Shown: piece after piece, positions 7,044-14,155 of the stretch | How positions within the stretch are numbered: position 1 is the first letter of the stretch | How the letters are laid out: the number at the start of each line of letters is the position of its first letter | NCBI RefSeq assembly: GCF_946480305.1 | Contig: NZ_CAMLJQ010000065.1 | Coordinates: 1 to 14,970 of the forward strand | Length of the DNA: 14,970 bases | Reading direction: 5' to 3' | From: an uncultured Caldimonas sp. | GTDB taxonomy: Bacteria; Pseudomonadota; Gammaproteobacteria; Burkholderiales; Burkholderiaceae | Translations under genes and position numbers: made by a program | Notes under the pieces: model-generated | What the model was told of the DNA's origin: nothing | The model's database searches: none | The model's input: the letters and a program-made list of their open reading frames with translations, nothing else

Positions 7044-8531
7044 TCATGGGCAGGTGCCGATGACGTAGTAGTTGGGGCCCGTCTGCTTCAACGTGGTGGT
7101 CGTGAACAGGTTCCACAGACCCATGTTCTGGTTGGAACCGTTCGCATAGGCATACCCGCCGCTCTGGTACGCGCGCCCCGCGGTGGTGTGCGCGTAGTTG
7201 CTCGACGTGTAGCAGGTCGCGGCCGGCGGAGGCGTGCCGGTGGTGGTGCCGGTCGCGGGCGACGATGGCGCGCTCTCGGCGCCGCTGCCGTCCACGCTGC
7301 GCACCGTCCAGCTGTACGTCGTGCCGGCGGCGAGCCCGGTGTCGGTATAGCTCGCGCCGGTGACGGTTTGCGCATTCACCTTGTTGCTGCCGCGGTAGAC
7401 GTTGTAGCCCGCTGCGCCCTGCACGCCGGACCAGCTGACGACCATGCTGCTGCTCGTGGCGCCGGAGGTGCTGACGCTGGCGGGCGGCGGCAGCGTGGAG
7501 GTGACGCCGCCGCTGGCGACGTGGTCGACCATCGCCTTGATCGCGGCGATCTGCGTGCCGGCCTTCTGCGCGAAGTTGCCGCCGTACCAGCCCACCCAGT
7601 CCCAGCAGGCGTTGGGGTTGGGCAGCGAGCCGCTGGCCGAGGTGCTGCGGTTGGTGTTGTCGACCTTGGCCTGCGGGAACAGCACGATGATGCTGTTGGT
7701 GTCGGCCCAGCGCGTGTAGCCGGTGTTCTTCACGAACCGGTCGTTGATGTGCGTGAGGCTCTGCTGGCAACCGTGCAGGGCCACGTGCAGCTTGCACTGC
7801 GCGCCGGCGGCGCAGTTGGCCGGCACATAGATCCAGCCGGTCGACGCCATGCCCGGATTGCTGGTGAACGCACCCTGGTTGAACTGCAGGTAGTTGCTCG
7901 CAGCCGGCGCGTTGTTGCGCGCATTGAGCGTGCCGTAGATCTTGCTCAGCACGGCCTTCGCGCCGTCGTAGCCGCAGTTGCTGATGTAGGGCGACGCGCT
8001 GCTGCCGCAGCTGTTGTTGCCGGTGCTGTCGAAGTCGGTCGGGAACACGTGCGCGGTGCCGCTGCGCTTGACGTATTCCATGTTGGCTGCCGGCACGCCG
8101 TTGTTGGCGTACTGCGTGCGCAGGGCATCCATCGGATTGGGGCCGACGGTGTAGTCGCTGGTGCCGACGAACAGGTAGATCTTCTGGTTCGCGACGTTGG
8201 ACTTGGCATCGATGGACGAGCCGCTCCAGTTGTCGATGTTGGCCTGCATCGCGTTCAGCATGCTGCTGCTGATGCTGGCGTTGTACATGCACGAGGTGTA
8301 GTTGCTCTGCCTGGCGCAGGTGTAGGGGCCCGCTGCAAACACGCCCACGCCCATGAAGGTGGACGAGTGCGCCCAGCCGAGCTGGTTGGCCATGAAACCG
8401 CCCGCCGACAGGCCGGACACGCTGATCCGGGTCTTGTCGACGTTCAACTTGGGCAGCGACTGCGCCAGGGCGGCGCCGGTGGCTGCCATCAAGGCAACGG
8501 TGGCGGCGATGCGTAGCATCCGGTACTTCAT
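7044..8531 (-). CDS. phaZ: Extracellular PHB depolymerase, type-2 catalytic domain
   Basis: A 495-residue secreted enzyme that hydrolyses solid short-chain polyhydroxyalkanoate to soluble 3-hydroxybutyrate oligomers. A Sec signal peptide occupies residues 1-23 (cleavage after ALA, before Gln24). The catalytic domain begins at once: lipase box GLSAGG with Ser42, likely Asp126 (VGTSDYTVGP) and His161 (GTAHVFP), and the oxyanion His253 in ALHGCQQS after the lipase box. That order defines the circularly permuted type-2 depolymerases. A fibronectin type III linker spans about 348-430 (YNVYRGSNKVN, YSWTVRSVDGSG). A C-terminal substrate-binding domain spans about 440-494, bounded by Cys440 and Cys494 and rich in aromatic residues. 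The ATG has AGGAG about 9 nt upstream. It lies between the solute-binding protein gene and livG, an unusual place for a depolymerase, and strongly hints that the transporter carries PHB breakdown products. Confidence 0.93.
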   Translation of the reverse strand: MKYRMLRIAATVALMAATGAALAQSLPKLNVDKTRISVSGLSAGGFMANQLGWAHSSTFMGVGVFAAGPYTCARQSNYTSCMYNASISSSMLNAMQANIDNWSGSSIDAKSNVANQKIYLFVGTSDYTVGPNPMDALRTQYANNGVPAANMEYVKRSGTAHVFPTDFDSTGNNSCGSSASPYISNCGYDGAKAVLSKIYGTLNARNNAPAASNYLQFNQGAFTSNPGMASTGWIYVPANCAAGAQCKLHVALHGCQQSLTHINDRFVKNTGYTRWADTNSIIVLFPQAKVDNTNRSTSASGSLPNPNACWDWVGWYGGNFAQKAGTQIAAIKAMVDHVASGGVTSTLPPPASVSTSGATSSSMVVSWSGVQGAAGYNVYRGSNKVNAQTVTGASYTDTGLAAGTTYSWTVRSVDGSGAESAPSSPATGTTTGTPPPAATCYTSSNYAHTTAGRAYQSGGYAYANGSNQNMGLWNLFTTTTLKQTGPNYYVIGTCP

Positions 8532-8560
8532 CGAGTTGTCTCCTCTTGTGGTGGTGAAGG

Positions 8561-8596
8561 AAAAAAGCGACCCTCACCCCCCGTGTGTTCCGGGGG
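8561..8596 (-). terminator. Possible attenuating terminator between SBP and phaZ
   Basis: CCCCCG (8578-8583) and CGGGGG (8591-8596) form a 6-bp GC stem with a 7-nt loop. On the minus strand a run of six T (8561-8566) follows, but only 11 nt after the stem, which is far for an efficient intrinsic terminator. It may partly terminate or pause transcription so that the solute-binding protein is made in excess. Confidence 0.35.
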
Positions 8597-8617
8597 TTGC
8601 TCTATGCGAAGAGGAAT

Positions 8618-8651
8618 CCGGGCCGCGAGTTGTCTCGGCTCTGCGGCCCGG
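8618..8651 (-). other. Stem-loop 3' of the solute-binding protein gene
   Basis: CCGGGCCGC (8618-8626) and GCGGCCCGG (8643-8651) are perfect 9-bp complements; an inner GAG/CTC pairing extends them past a one-base bulge. The hairpin starts 10 nt after the SBP stop codon. Such intercistronic hairpins commonly protect the upstream binding-protein mRNA from 3' exonucleases. No T-run follows directly. Confidence 0.6.
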
Positions 8652-8660
8652 GGCACTGGA

Positions 8661-9878
8661 TCAGCGCTTGTTGCGGATCGGCACCTGCATTTCGATCGGG
8701 CGGATCTCACGCACCAGTTCGGGCACGCCCCACTCGAAGGCCGGATCGTTCTTGATCTTGAAGTGGTACATCGACTGCATGGCCTGATGGTCCTCCTCGC
8801 GGAAGGTCATCTCGCCCTTCGGCGTCTGGAAGCGCATGCCTTCCATCGTCTTGATCAGCTTGTTGGTGTTGGTGTCGCCGTTGGTCTTCTTCAGTGCCTC
8901 GACCACGGCGATGGCTGCCGACATGCCGCCCACGGTGAAGAAGTCGGGCGGCGCCTTGAAACGGTTGTAGTGGTTGGCCACCAGCCACTCGTTGACCGGG
9001 TTCTTGGGGATGCCGAAGTAGTAGTAGGTGGCGCCTTCCATGCCGGGGAAGCGCTTGAACGCGCTCATCACCGGCAGGATGTTGCCGCCGGTGGCCATCT
9101 CGATGCCGTAGCGTTCCTTGATCTGCAGGTCGGCGAACTTCGTGAACGGCGGGTTGGCACCGGCCCAGATCACCATCACCACCTTGCGGCCGGGCTTGTC
9201 CTTCATCGCATCGACGATGCGCTGGATGCCGGCGGTGAAATCGGTGGTGTTGGTCGGCAGGTATTCCTCGTGCACCAGCTTGGCCTTGCGCAGCGCGCCC
9301 TTGAACGCAGCCACGCCATCACGGCCGAAGGCGTAGTCCTGTGCCAGCGTCGCGATGTTCGTGCCTTCCTGGTCGAACGCCACCGCGTTGGAGATCGCAT
9401 CCTGCGAGCTGTTGCGCCCGGTGCGGAAGATGTACTTGTTCCACTTGTCGCCGGTGATCGAATCGGCCACGGCCGGCTCGACCAGCAGGATCTTCTTGTA
9501 TTCCTCGGCGACCGGCAGCATGGCCAGCGCGACGCCGGACGACGTGGGGCCGACGGCGATATCGACCTTGTCGTCGCCGTAGGCGGCGGCCAGCAGCGAC
9601 TTGCCCACGTCAGGCTTGCCCTGGTCGTCGCGCTCCATCACGACGAGCTTCTTGCCGGCGACGGTCATCGTGCCCTGCGTCGCATATTCGAGGCCCATCA
9701 TGAAGCCGGTCGCGGTCTGCTTGCCGTACGCTTCCAGCGGACCGGTCTTGCTGTAGATGTGGGCGATGCGGATCTCGTTGCCCTGCGCGCCGGCCAGGCC
9801 GGCAGCGGTGGCAAGGGCGGTGGCGGCAAGGCCGAGCACCGTTCGGCGTGCAAAAAGAACTCTCCGGGGGGCGGTCAT
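8661..9878 (-). CDS. HAAT-type ABC transporter substrate-binding protein
   Basis: A 405-residue periplasmic solute-binding protein of the LivK/Peripla_BP_6 type. Residues 1-31 are a signal sequence with ARRTVLGLAA at 10-19, a plausible twin-arginine motif, and probable cleavage near LAGA before Gln32. The mature protein starts EIRIAHIYSKTGPLEAYGKQ and continues with VDIAVGPTSSGVALAMLPVA, the pattern of type I periplasmic binding folds. The ATG is preceded by AGGAG about 7 nt upstream. It is the first gene after the sigma-54 promoter, 129 bp upstream of phaZ, with two hairpins between them. The ligand cannot be read from sequence; position in a PHB-degradation operon suggests 3-hydroxybutyrate or short oligomers (inference), with branched-chain amino acids or another organic acid as alternatives. 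Confidence 0.92.
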   Translation of the reverse strand: MTAPRRVLFARRTVLGLAATALATAAGLAGAQGNEIRIAHIYSKTGPLEAYGKQTATGFMMGLEYATQGTMTVAGKKLVVMERDDQGKPDVGKSLLAAAYGDDKVDIAVGPTSSGVALAMLPVAEEYKKILLVEPAVADSITGDKWNKYIFRTGRNSSQDAISNAVAFDQEGTNIATLAQDYAFGRDGVAAFKGALRKAKLVHEEYLPTNTTDFTAGIQRIVDAMKDKPGRKVVMVIWAGANPPFTKFADLQIKERYGIEMATGGNILPVMSAFKRFPGMEGATYYYFGIPKNPVNEWLVANHYNRFKAPPDFFTVGGMSAAIAVVEALKKTNGDTNTNKLIKTMEGMRFQTPKGEMTFREEDHQAMQSMYHFKIKNDPAFEWGVPELVREIRPIEMQVPIRNKR

Positions 9879-9917
9879 GGTGTCTCCTAGTCGAGGGGCG
9901 GCGAGCTCGCCGTTGCC

Positions 9918-9947
9918 CGACCGCCTTCATCGAGTTATGGGCGGTCG
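9918..9947 (-). promoter_or_regulatory. 5'-end stem-loop in the operon leader
   Basis: CGACCGCC (9918-9925) and GGCGGTCG (9940-9947) are perfect 8-bp complements around a 14-nt loop. The predicted sigma-54 start is near 9948, so the hairpin would form at the very 5' end of the operon mRNA, 40 nt ahead of the SBP start codon. Such structures can stabilise mRNA. A 12-bp palindrome GGCGAGCTCGCC at 9900-9911 follows in the same leader. Confidence 0.5.
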
Positions 9948-9958
9948 CGCTCCTTCTT

Positions 9959-9974
9959 TGCAAGACCGGGGCCA
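9959..9974 (-). promoter_or_regulatory. Sigma-54 (-24/-12) promoter of the operon
   Basis: On the minus strand the sequence reads TGGCCCCGGTCTTGCA. It matches the RpoN consensus TGGCAC-N5-TTGCA with the invariant GG and GC in exact register (10 bp between them), plus the flanking T, C and TTGCA. Predicted transcription start is about 9948, giving a leader near 70 nt to the SBP ATG at 9878. A sigma-54 activator gene lies nearby (12269-10740), and candidate enhancer repeats lie upstream. Confidence 0.8.
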
Positions 9975-10013
9975 CCTCGCGGCCACGGTCGCAAGTGCTT
10001 GAGGCCACACATC

Positions 10014-10023
10014 TTTTCGCACA
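10014..10023. promoter_or_regulatory. Possible third, degenerate copy of the enhancer repeat
   Basis: TTTTCGCACA differs by one base from the TTTTCGTACA core of the two perfect repeats at 10065 and 10100. It would sit about 66-75 bp upstream of the operon start. The match is short, so this is tentative. Confidence 0.25.
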
Positions 10024-10064
10024 CGTTCAGGGTAAACACGCGTCTCGCAATGGTGTCTCGCCGC

Positions 10065-10078
10065 CTGGTTTTCGTACA
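10065..10078. promoter_or_regulatory. Candidate enhancer-binding site, copy 1
   Basis: CTGGTTTTCGTACA is repeated exactly at 10100-10113, 35 bp away (about 3.3 helical turns). Copy 1 lies within a short inverted element CCTG-N9-CAGG (10064-10080). It would be 117-130 bp upstream of the operon start and 83-96 bp upstream of the divergent start, typical distances for a sigma-54 activator site. The binding protein is inferred to be the adjacent PAS/AAA+ regulator. Confidence 0.55.
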
Positions 10079-10099
10079 GGGCTTACCCGCGGCTTGCGT

Positions 10100-10113
10100 C
10101 TGGTTTTCGTACA
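10100..10113. promoter_or_regulatory. Candidate enhancer-binding site, copy 2
   Basis: An exact second copy of CTGGTTTTCGTACA. Including flanks (CGYCTGGTTTTCGTACA) the two copies agree at 16 of 17 positions. The repeat is AT-richer than its surroundings and lies in non-coding DNA between divergent promoters, 152-165 bp upstream of the operon start, as expected for a paired activator site. Confidence 0.55.
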
Positions 10114-10134
10114 CATGACTGCCTTCAGGACAGC

Positions 10135-10150
10135 CGGCCCACCGATTGCT
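10135..10150 (+). promoter_or_regulatory. Possible divergent sigma-54 promoter for the DUF2231 gene
   Basis: CGGCCCACCGATTGCT keeps the GG and GC in correct register, plus GGC and TTGCT, but has C in place of the first T and lacks the CAC of the -24 box. The predicted start is near 10161, 52 nt before the DUF2231 ATG. It is weaker than the operon promoter. Chance matches to GG-N10-GC are common in GC-rich DNA. Confidence 0.4.
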
Positions 10151-10212
10151 GGCAGGGAAGGAACCGGCTTGCGTGCACGCGCGCCGGAAGACCCACTGAA
10201 AGGAGCCATGCC

Positions 10213-10728
10213 ATGGAAAGCCGCGCCAAGCTGCTGGGCCACCCTGCCCACCAGATGCTGATCGTGTTCCCGCTCGGATTGCTCGCCACCGCCGTGATCT
10301 TCGACGTCGTGTTCCTGGCTTCCGGCATGCTGGAGATGGCCACGGTGGCCTACTGGCTGATCGCAGCCGGGCTGATCGGCGCGCTGGTGGCGGCGCCCTT
10401 CGGCACCATCGACTGGACTGCGATTCCCCCGGGCACGCGGGCCAAGCGCATTGGTGCGATGCACGGCATCGGCAACGTCATCGTGTCGCTGCTGTTCCTG
10501 GGCAGCTGGCTGTTGCGCCCCGACCCGCCGGCCGAGCCGGGCCCGCTGGCCCTGGTGCTGTCGTTCGCAGGCGCGGGGCTCGCGATGGTGACCGGATGGC
10601 TGGGCGGCGAGCTGGTCGACCGGCTGGGTGTCGGTGTGAGCGAAGGCGCCAACCTCGACGCCCCCAGCTCGCTGCTCGAACCCGAAGCTCACCCGGACAG
10701 GCGGCGCCCGGCGCGGGCGCACCGCTGA
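10213..10728 (+). CDS. DUF2231 family membrane protein
   Basis: A 171-residue integral membrane protein. GHPAHQMLIVFPLGLLATAV (residues 9-28) matches the start of DUF2231 proteins, and GWLGGELVDRLGVGV (128-142) matches their conserved end. Four membrane segments are visible at about 15-37, 43-62, 84-101 and 111-129; the last 30 residues are a polar, Arg-rich tail. AAGGAG lies about 7 nt before the ATG. The family's biochemical role is not known. The gene is divergent from the PHB operon, shares its 334-bp control region and converges with the regulator gene, ending 11 bp from it. A role in the PHB pathway is possible but unsupported by sequence. Confidence 0.88.
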   Translation: MESRAKLLGHPAHQMLIVFPLGLLATAVIFDVVFLASGMLEMATVAYWLIAAGLIGALVAAPFGTIDWTAIPPGTRAKRIGAMHGIGNVIVSLLFLGSWLLRPDPPAEPGPLALVLSFAGAGLAMVTGWLGGELVDRLGVGVSEGANLDAPSSLLEPEAHPDRRRPARAHR

Positions 10729-10739
10729 AGCGCCCAGGC

Positions 10740-12269
<1,530 letters not shown>

Positions 12270-12412
12270 CCGAACGATGGTACTGCCCGGCACCAGAACC
12301 GGGCGTCCGCATTTTCCTTGGGGCCGAAAAGCACGAGCCGATAGCGGGCGCCAACTGATCGTCGGCCACGCCACCTTCTTCCTTTATTTCAGTTTTCTGA
12401 AGGGATCCTTAC

Positions 12413-12459
12413 AAAAACCCGGAGCCCCCGCATTGGAGGGGGTACAAACCCTTGGCTCC
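12413..12459 (-). terminator. Inverted repeat followed by T5 on the minus strand
   Basis: GGAGCC (12421-12426) pairs with GGCTCC (12454-12459), and inside it five C (12425-12429) can alternatively pair with five G (12438-12442). On the minus strand GGG and five T (12417-12413) follow. It could be a weak terminator or leader attenuator upstream of the regulator. The competing pairings and short stems keep this tentative. Confidence 0.25.
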
Positions 12460-12535
12460 TGTTACACAATACGTTTGCTCACACCGCACCGAGCTTGTCA
12501 ATACCGTTTGACCCGGAGCAGTGCCTAGACCGTGA

Positions 12536-12571
12536 CGGGTGCAACGGCGTCCTCGACGCCCGTTGCACCCG
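12536..12571. repeat. Strong near-perfect hairpin, 16 bp with one bulge
   Basis: The arm at 12536-12551 (starts CGGGTGCAACGG, ends CGTC) pairs with 12555-12571 (starts GACGCC, ends TTGCACCCG). Twelve pairs are perfect, then one bulged base, then four more pairs, leaving a 3-nt loop. It lies 57 nt upstream of the small Cys/His gene. The A-run 12577-12582 is on the wrong side for a minus-strand terminator and would not give a U-tract on the plus strand. It may be a leader RNA structure or an operator. Confidence 0.6.
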
Positions 12572-12628
12572 CCAACAAAAAACAGCGGCGCGAGTGTTCA
12601 CCCATCAGCAGTACGAAGGTGAGGAGCC

Positions 12629-12898
12629 ATGTTGCAATCGACCCTCCGCTCGCCCGCCGCGGCGCGCGAACACAGCCACCCGCCGGTGGCGCCGTCCACG
12701 TTCGATTCCCAGATCGACGACACCCCCGCAGAAGCCCCGGCGCTGCTGCCTCCAGAAACCAAGGTGTCGTGCGCGCGGATCACCGACCACGAATGGCATT
12801 GGCATGCCGAGCCCTCGGTCGAACACCGCGGCCGCAACCGCTACGTGATGCGCTGCCGACTGTGCCAGACGGTCGGCGCCCACGTGGACAACGCCTGA
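12629..12898 (+). CDS. Small Cys/His-containing hypothetical protein
   Basis: An 89-residue soluble protein of unknown function. Residues 1-45 are low-complexity, rich in Pro, Ala and Ser. The C-terminal half looks folded: Cys48, HEWHWH (54-59), a basic stretch RGRNRY, CRLC (76-79) and His85, enough Cys and His to bind a metal such as zinc. Codons are strongly G/C at the third position, like the neighbouring genes, and an AGGAG lies just before the ATG, so it is probably real. It starts divergently from the sigma-54 regulator, after the strong hairpin at 12536-12571. I do not recognise a family. Confidence 0.65.
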   Translation: MLQSTLRSPAAAREHSHPPVAPSTFDSQIDDTPAEAPALLPPETKVSCARITDHEWHWHAEPSVEHRGRNRYVMRCRLCQTVGAHVDNA

Positions 12899-12939
12899 CG
12901 CGCCCTGCGGGCCGTCCGCGCAGCGTAAGCACTTGAAAC

Positions 12940-12963
12940 CGGGCCTGAAATATTCACGGCCCG
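12940..12963. repeat. Small inverted repeat with AT-rich centre
   Basis: CGGGCC (12940-12945) and GGCCCG (12958-12963) flank TGAAATATTCAC. It lies in the 190-bp gap between the small Cys/His gene and the lipoprotein gene. The symmetric GC arms with an AT-rich centre resemble a repressor operator, but nothing else supports that. A TATATT at 13009-13014 could be a -10 element for the lipoprotein gene; no matching -35 is visible. Confidence 0.25.
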
Positions 12964-13088
12964 CTCCGCTCCCCGGCTGAACGTCATCGCGCCGGCGGGC
13001 AGCCAGCGTATATTCGCGCCACCTTCACTTGTTACATGCACGCGGCCGGCCTTCGGAGCCTGCCCCTGTGCTGCAGTCCGGGTGTTCC

Positions 13089-14123
13089 ATGCAACGTACG
13101 TCCCTGCGCCGGCTCGCCGCGTTGGCCGCTTCGCTCGCGGCTGTCGCGCTGCTCAGCGGTTGCACCACCACGCTGGTGCTGATGTACGTGCACGAGAAGA
13201 TGACCGAGGGCGCGCCCCCGCCCTGCCACAAGCTCAACAGCGTCGAGCGCGCATTGAGCGCGCGCTGCGGCCCCTTCGTGCCCGGCAGCCTGCAGCCGCA
13301 GGACATCCACCGCGCCGGGCTGCCGTTGTGCCCGCTGACCCAGGCGGCGCGTGACCCGCAGTTCTGGCCCGTGCTGCCCGAGTTGCTGGCAAAAGGCGCG
13401 CTGGTCGACACCTGCGCCGTACCGCCGCTGGTCGCCCTGGCGCACACCGCGCCCTGTCCCGATTTCACGGCTGCCTCGCCCGGGGTCTTGCAGACCCTGC
13501 ACCGCCTGGCCGATGCCCCCGACGCCGTGCATCACGACACGATGCGGCTGCTGAGCTGCCCCAACGCGCGGGCTGCCGGGCTGGACGCCGTGCTCGACCA
13601 CTGGCTGGCGCGCGGCTGGCTGGCGCCGGGCACGCTGCCCTTCGGCCCGCTCGGCGCGCTGCATCCGAGCCATCTGAACTCGCCGCTCGCGGCCGCGCTC
13701 GAGGCCGCCGGCCACACCGCCCGGGCCAGCCTGGGCAGCTATCAGGGACACCAGCCTGCCGGCTTCGAAGAGGCCTTGCGCACCGGGCAGTGGCAGGCGC
13801 TCGACTGGTGGCTCACCCGCGTGCCCGAACTCGCCAACCAGGTGCCCCCGCGCGACGGCAAGCAGGTCCCGTGGGTGCCGCTGGCGCGCGTCGTGGGCCC
13901 AACGTTCATCCAAGACAGGGCGCAGCAGGAAGCCGCCGTCCGCTATCTGCTCACGCGCGGGGCCAACCCTGGGCAACGCTTGCCGCAGGACGCGTCGCTG
14001 ACCGTGCTCGGCTATGCCCGCCGCATCAACAGTCCGTGGGTGCCGCTGCTCGAAACGACGACGGTCGCGGGCGAGCACAGGCAGGCCGCGGGGCAGACTC
14101 GGAACGTGACCGGACTGAGGTAG
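13089..14123 (+). CDS. Hypothetical lipoprotein with ankyrin-like C-terminal part
   Basis: A 344-residue predicted lipoprotein of unknown function. Start MQRTSLRRLA has basic residues, then a hydrophobic stretch and the lipobox LLSGC with Cys25; Thr at +2 suggests the outer membrane. I begin at ATG 13089 rather than the in-frame ATG at 13029 because this places the signal sequence at the N terminus. The mature region has eight Cys besides the lipidated one, probably oxidised in the periplasm. Residues 225-312 carry alternating helices with EEALRTGQWQALDWWL and VRYLLTRGANPGQRL, reminiscent of ankyrin repeats, but no full consensus unit is seen. The ribosome site is weak. The acetyltransferase gene follows 32 nt downstream. 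Confidence 0.8.
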   Translation: MQRTSLRRLAALAASLAAVALLSGCTTTLVLMYVHEKMTEGAPPPCHKLNSVERALSARCGPFVPGSLQPQDIHRAGLPLCPLTQAARDPQFWPVLPELLAKGALVDTCAVPPLVALAHTAPCPDFTAASPGVLQTLHRLADAPDAVHHDTMRLLSCPNARAAGLDAVLDHWLARGWLAPGTLPFGPLGALHPSHLNSPLAAALEAAGHTARASLGSYQGHQPAGFEEALRTGQWQALDWWLTRVPELANQVPPRDGKQVPWVPLARVVGPTFIQDRAQQEAAVRYLLTRGANPGQRLPQDASLTVLGYARRINSPWVPLLETTTVAGEHRQAAGQTRNVTGLR

Positions 14124-14155
14124 CCACATCGCCCATGCCAGGGAAGAATGGCGCG

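Larger units (their letters stand above)
12270..12628. other. Intergenic region between regulator and small Cys/His gene
   Basis: This 359-bp divergent gap is less GC-rich than its surroundings, especially 12380-12510. It holds two inverted repeats, listed separately, and the alternative upstream GTG of the regulator at 12374. I looked for -35/-10 pairs on both strands and found no convincing one. It presumably carries the promoters of both flanking genes. Confidence 0.5.

Noticed and set aside
7036..8577. 513-codon minus-strand frame overlapping phaZ
   Set aside because: Same strand as phaZ but a different frame, with Arg/Gln/His-rich composition. The phaZ frame has catalytic motifs and a signal peptide.
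8605..8622. GG-N10-GC match in front of phaZ as a second sigma-54 promoter
   Set aside because: On the minus strand it reads CGGATTCCTCTTCGCA. It lacks the TGGCAC box and overlaps the hairpin, so chance is likely.
9879..9932. Upstream ATG in the operon leader as a short regulatory reading frame
   Set aside because: It has no ribosome site, lies inside the 5' stem-loop, and runs without a stop into the SBP gene in another frame.
12496..12501. TTGACA on the minus strand as a -35 box for the regulator
   Set aside because: The only -10-like sequence (TATTGT) is 24 bp away, too far for a sigma-70 promoter, and nothing suitable lies at 16-18 bp.
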